A stretch of DNA of 22,898 nt, taken from assembly GCA_001970855.1 (NCBI GenBank), contig LSSN01001241.1, positions 1 to 22,898 on the forward strand, written 5' to 3'. This DNA is from Smittium culicis (Eukaryota; Kickxellomycota; Harpellomycetes; Harpellales; Legeriomycetaceae). Below the pieces are notes generated by a model. The model ran no database searches. It had not been told where the DNA came from and saw nothing but the letters and a program-made list of their open reading frames with translations. Shown here piece by piece: positions 18,809-22,898 of the stretch (the stretch's first letter is position 1; the number at the start of each line of letters is the position of its first letter). Both the position numbers and the translations under genes were made by a program.

Positions 18809-20683
18809 AATCTAGGTTTTTTTTACGTTTTATTTAAGTTTACTCATTTTCTATACACTATAAAACTATCAAATGTTATTAATTTAATATTTTTATGATA
18901 AGTAGTAGTATAGGAAAATTTTGTTTGTAGGCGTTTTATTTAAAGCTTATTAAAATAATCAAGAAAACTCTTGAAATCCAATCTATCCTCAACAATATGA
19001 GAATTGTAAGGCTGATTATACTAAAATAATATTGAGCTTCTCCGTATTAGTTTAGTTTTTTTTCTATACTCTCACTATATATTCTCACTTCCACTATTAA
19101 GTTGTATCTACTGCTCTTAATTCGAGTTTACTTATTAACCATAACATACACTCTAAAATTCTCCTGCATAAAGATTTCATCATCTTTGGTATTAGAATAA
19201 AATTATTTTTTATAAAGAAATATCATATATATTAGTTCAAGCTAGGATCTTTTCTGTATATAGATCCTAGCTTGAACTAAATTTAAGATATCCCTTTGTA
19301 CAAAGATAGATTTTTTTATCCAATTAAAGTTTTTCCAACACAATTTGACAATAGGAATACATTAATAGACTAAAAATCAACACAATATAACTTATATTGA
19401 ATAGTTATTATATACAAGATTTTTTTAAATATTCAAAGTATTTTAAAGTGTATTTTTTTTTTAATCTATATAAATGATATAAAAAATTCACAAGTGACTG
19501 AGTAACTTTTTTGAATTCTGAATTCAATAGTGATTTTAGTATATATAAAAAAGAGAATAAATTTTATATAAGCGGATCAAGATAAAATTAATAGCGATAG
19601 TTTTATTTAAAAATTATACTTGAAATTTTAATTAATAGTAGATTATAAATTCATATTTAGTCACTTTAGTTTTCATCAAATTTCTATTTGGTATTTTTTA
19701 AAATTATATATTTCTAAAGAGAATTTTCAAATATCATGCTTTAAAAAAAATCAATTTTATTTTAGATATTAATGATTTAAAACATCAAAAGTTATTATTT
19801 TACATTATTTAATATTATCTCTTTAGTATAGAGCTTTTTTAAAATTTATTATTTTTAATTTATTTTCCATAATACGCTCAATACAAACCATATTTTGAAA
19901 ATTATGGTACAGGCAATTGTTTTCAACTCCTAATAAAAATTTTAAATATTATGATTTATCTTTACTTTAAAGAATTTTTTTGAAGATTTATAAATAACAC
20001 GGAACATATAATGAAAGAATTAAAAATAAAAATGATTTTTTGATTAAAATTCATGAATAAAAAATATTAAAATCCATATAGTTTTAGTTTTATTAATTCA
20101 AATGATATCTTATTTTTTACTAGTATAGTTTAAATGAGAGTTTTAAATTTTCGGAAATATTGAAATATATCTCAAAAAATAATTTTGAATAAACTTTAAA
20201 TATTTTAGATACTTGTAATTTTAACATGTTTAATGCAAAAAATTTTAGTTTTTTTATTCTAATTTAGATTTTTGAATTTTTTTGATTCATTGACCCTGTT
20301 TATCTACAAGATGTAATTGAAAGAAATAAATTTAAAAAGTTAATATTAAAAATTATGCCATAAATTGAATAAAATTTATTATATCGTTTTTTAAAATTTT
20401 ATTTTTAGCTAAAAGTCGTTTAAATTATGGTATAATCCGTTCTATAATAGAATTTTTTTCAATTTTTAAACTATTATATGAAAATCATAAGGTAAATAAC
20501 TTCTCTTGAATTGATTATTAGGTAATATGTATATATTTATTAAAGTAATCTAGTTATTTATAAACTTATAATTAGAAATAAATCATTCATTATTGAAAAA
20601 TATTGTAATTTATCTCCTAAAAACATTAGAAAATAAAAAAAAGTGGAAATTACCAAAAATTTTACGCGGAAAAAATTTTTTTT
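18809..20683. other. AT-rich intergenic spacer, no gene seen
   Basis: Apart from the hairpin at 19232-19280 and a 17-nt palindrome centred on 19519 (TTGAATTCTGAATTCAA), I find no coding frame, RNA gene or transposon end here. Confidence 0.55.
19232..19280. repeat. Perfect 19-bp hairpin
   Basis: TTAGTTCAAGCTAGGATCT (19232-19250) is the exact reverse complement of 19262-19280, with an 11-nt A/T-rich loop (19251-19261). The arms contain all four bases, so this is not a simple-sequence accident of AT-rich DNA. No ORF, TTAA/TA-flanked terminus or Helitron-like CTRR end accompanies it. Confidence 0.85.
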
Positions 20684-20833
20684 TTCAGAGAGTTTATTTA
20701 ACATAATTTAAAAGAATACAAAAATATAATAAAAAATGTTCAAAAAGCTAAAAAAATATTTAAAAAATAATTTTTATACTGACCCCCCTCCGCCGATCTA
20801 GCAGCTTCATACCTACTGAGCATTGGTTCAAGG
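20684..20833 (-). repeat. Dispersed 'tail' repeat, copy 3
   Basis: The minus strand reads CCTTGAACCA, then ATGCTCAGTAGGTATGAAGC, then TGCTAGATCGGCGGAGGGGG. An AT-rich part follows, ending TAAATAAACTCTCTGAA, with AATAAA at 20698-20693. It has the same order and orientation as copies 1 and 2 and a similar length to copy 2. Substitutions in the core show it is an independently diverged copy. Confidence 0.6.
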
Positions 20834-22448
20834 CTTTCATGTAAAATTGCAATTAAATATATTATTCCAAAATTTTACCTGTTTAATTAAGATTTTTTTT
20901 GTATCTCTAGTTTAATATTATTAAGTAACTCGATTTAATAAATAAAACCTTTAAAAAAATTTTTTTTACCTGTTACATAATTAAAATATTTAATGGTATC
21001 ATTCTGATTAAAATAATAAAAAATAAGTTTATTCTAGTTTTCAAATATTAAGCGATACTGATTTTATTTTTTTACTTTAAAATTTTTGAAAATAATAAAT
21101 AAATTGATATTTATATCACTTATAGTATAAAAATATATTAATAATAAATATAAATCTTATTTTAATATTTTACGTATTATTTAGATTGAAAATTTTTTAA
21201 TTCATTATTTTCCCATCAAAGTGTATAATTTAAAAATAAATTTAAATATAATTAGGATTATAATTTTAGATCTTTTTGAATATATATTTAAGAAAAGCAA
21301 AGAATAATTATAAAAAAATTTTCCAACTTTTTATATTTTTATAGTTTTAATATTGATTTTTTGAGCTAATCTAAATACCCGAGAAATCACTGTTTAAATA
21401 AATATTGATATATCGGAATTTTTTTTTCCAAATTTTATCTATAATACTGATATTAATTTTTTTTTATATTTTATCAAACTTTTATTATCAAAAAAATATG
21501 AATAAACTTTTTTTTACTGCATTATTAAAAAATTAAAATCTTATTTATTTATAAAATTAGCTGAATTATGAGAAATTTTCATTCGATTATATCTAAGTGT
21601 TTTTCTAATCGTGATTTAAGCTTCTGTTATTTTATTTCAGTCTATATAATAGAGATTCAAAAATACATGAACACTAAAGAATTTTTTTTAAACTTTAAGC
21701 AATTATTCTAGATTTTATTCTCATATATTTTCCTTTTTTTATATATCATAATAATTCTGTGTCCGATAAATATTCTGGGAATTGTCGATTTGAATTAATT
21801 TCATAATCACTTTTTTAATGATATTTGATTCATTGTGTTTTTGAAAATTTTCTTGATTAAAATTCCTTTTTTTATTAATTTTTTCGATTCTAAGGCGGAA
21901 CGCATACAAAATAGCTTCGTAATAATATAGAATAGCTTCTTATGAGGTCCTGAGGATTCCTTGCTATGAAAACACCGCTTCTAATGCATACCAAAGATCG
22001 ATTAAAATATATTGTATATTACATAGCTATTTTCAACAGTTTTTTGTTAAAAATCTATTAGAAATTTGCATTATGAGCTGGAATAAAAAAATTTAACCAA
22101 GAAATGAAAAAATATAATTAAATTTAGAGTGAATTTCGTAATTGGGTTTGAAAAAAAATACAATGATATTGATAACTCAATTAAGATAATATCGTACACT
22201 TTCTATACAAATCCTTCTATTCTGAAAAAAGAAATATGAAACATCGATTGACATAAATAATCAAACTATGATCTTCTCAATTTCAAATTAAAATAATTTT
22301 TTGACGCGATTAAGTGAAAAAAATTGAACCCAAATTCCTCATATGCAAAAATATCTATTTCAACCAAACGATTTAAATTTTTTTCGTATCGAATTCAAAT
22401 ATCTCGAATTTAGTTCTCGACAGTATAATTTTATATTTATAAATAATA
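20834..22448. other. AT-rich intergenic spacer, no gene seen
   Basis: This is nearly pure A/T sequence with stops in all frames. A slightly less AT-rich patch at about 21890-22010 has no open frame or recognisable motif. Confidence 0.5.
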
Positions 22449-22646
22449 ATGGCCGATATCATTTCTGATTCAGTTTTAGAAATAATATTTGAGTATGTTA
22501 AAATTTACTTCAGAGAGTTTCAAACGGTTTTCGAATTTATTAGACATTTAATGCTTAACGAAATATATTTTGCAGCTTTGATGAAATATATATATATCAA
22601 CAGAAGCGATAAATATCATTGTTTTATTCTCAAAATTTTAGTATAA
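22449..22646 (+). CDS. Short F-box-like ORF (fragment or first exon)
   Basis: The 65-codon ORF begins MADIISDSVLEIIFEYVKIY. The motif DSVLEIIFEYV resembles the first helix of an F-box (LP..vL..If.yL). The later LMKYIYINRSDKYHCFI resembles the segment after the box in fungal F-box proteins, where a 'hlyi..s.kf..fl' pattern is common. A complete F-box protein would be much longer. The last sense codon GTA with the stop (GTATAAGT) could be a splice donor, but no acceptor in the remaining 250 bases gives a convincing second exon. It is probably a fragment or an incomplete gene. F-box proteins recruit substrates to SCF ubiquitin ligases. Confidence 0.3.
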   Translation: MADIISDSVLEIIFEYVKIYFREFQTVFEFIRHLMLNEIYFAALMKYIYINRSDKYHCFILKILV

Positions 22647-22898
22647 GTGCTTTTAAACTCTCCATGTGATCTTATTAATCCAACTTGATATTTTTATTGT
22701 TTTTTCCTTATTTGGATATTAAATTCATAAATATATTCTGATATTATAATAAAGGGAGCTGATAATGAGGATTGGTACGAAAATGTTAAATTTTGGATTT
22801 TTTAATTTCAAATATAATCTTAAATAACATTGATATTGTATCATGAAGTACGCTAAACATAATGAATTTTATGGATATTATGTGAAAAAATTTGCAAA

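Noticed and set aside
19232..19290. Helitron 3' end
   Set aside because: The hairpin is much longer than usual and no CTRR terminus follows it on either strand.
20820..20833. tRNA B-box-like GGTTCAAGG in tail repeat copy 3
   Set aside because: No matching A box, no cloverleaf and no CCA-side stem; the other copies read GTTCAAGG or ACTCAAAG, so a tRNA or tRNA-derived SINE is not supported.
1..22898. CRISPR arrays, bacterial operons, riboswitches, rRNA or tRNA genes
   Set aside because: No regularly spaced repeats and no RNA gene cores seen; the spliced genes show that this is eukaryotic DNA.

Overview
This is a stretch of a very AT-rich eukaryotic nuclear genome. Both main genes are split by short GT-AG introns (66-127 nt), and bacterial operons or ribosome binding sites are absent. 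A Ypp1/TTC7-family gene with fungal-style Ser/Asn/Lys-rich inserts, the small introns and the AT-rich repeat-filled spacers fit an early-diverging fungus. A Harpellales-like gut fungus (Smittium and relatives) is my best guess, but that is inference and no marker here proves it.

Layout. Positions 1-790 hold a non-autonomous DNA transposon with pogo/Tigger-like ends and TA target duplications, with a second, TTAA-type miniature element nested inside it. Positions 994-6488 (minus strand) are a four-exon gene for a 1715-residue YPP1/TTC7-like protein. This protein should help hold the type III phosphatidylinositol 4-kinase at the plasma membrane. An interrupted ORF with two hydrophobic segments lies directly upstream (6490-6828). 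From about 6.9 to 15.3 kb there is no convincing intact gene. This spacer is a graveyard of repeats: several ~189-bp TTAA/CCCTTT miniature elements, two copies of a G-rich-core 'tail' repeat, three copies of a decayed coding-like block (two of them inverted around a GC-richer island), and a repeated TATA-containing motif.

Positions 15343-18161 (plus strand) are a three-exon gene for an 894-residue protein. Its second half is a DDE_1 (pogo/Jerky/CENP-B-type) transposase fold. At least two of the three catalytic acidic positions appear to be replaced, while the reading frame and both intron phases are intact. It reads as a domesticated, catalytically dead, nuclear DNA-binding protein and is the most interesting item here. 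From 18.2 to 22.4 kb the DNA is extremely AT-rich spacer with TA microsatellites, a perfect 19-bp hairpin and a third copy of the tail repeat. A short F-box-like ORF lies at 22449-22646.

How the parts may relate. The YPP1-like gene is a housekeeping trafficking/lipid-signalling gene with no evident link to the transposon material. The dead pogo-type transposase gene and the pogo-type miniature element share a transposon superfamily. A protein of this kind could bind such dispersed termini, as CENP-B-like proteins do elsewhere, but nothing in the sequence demonstrates it.
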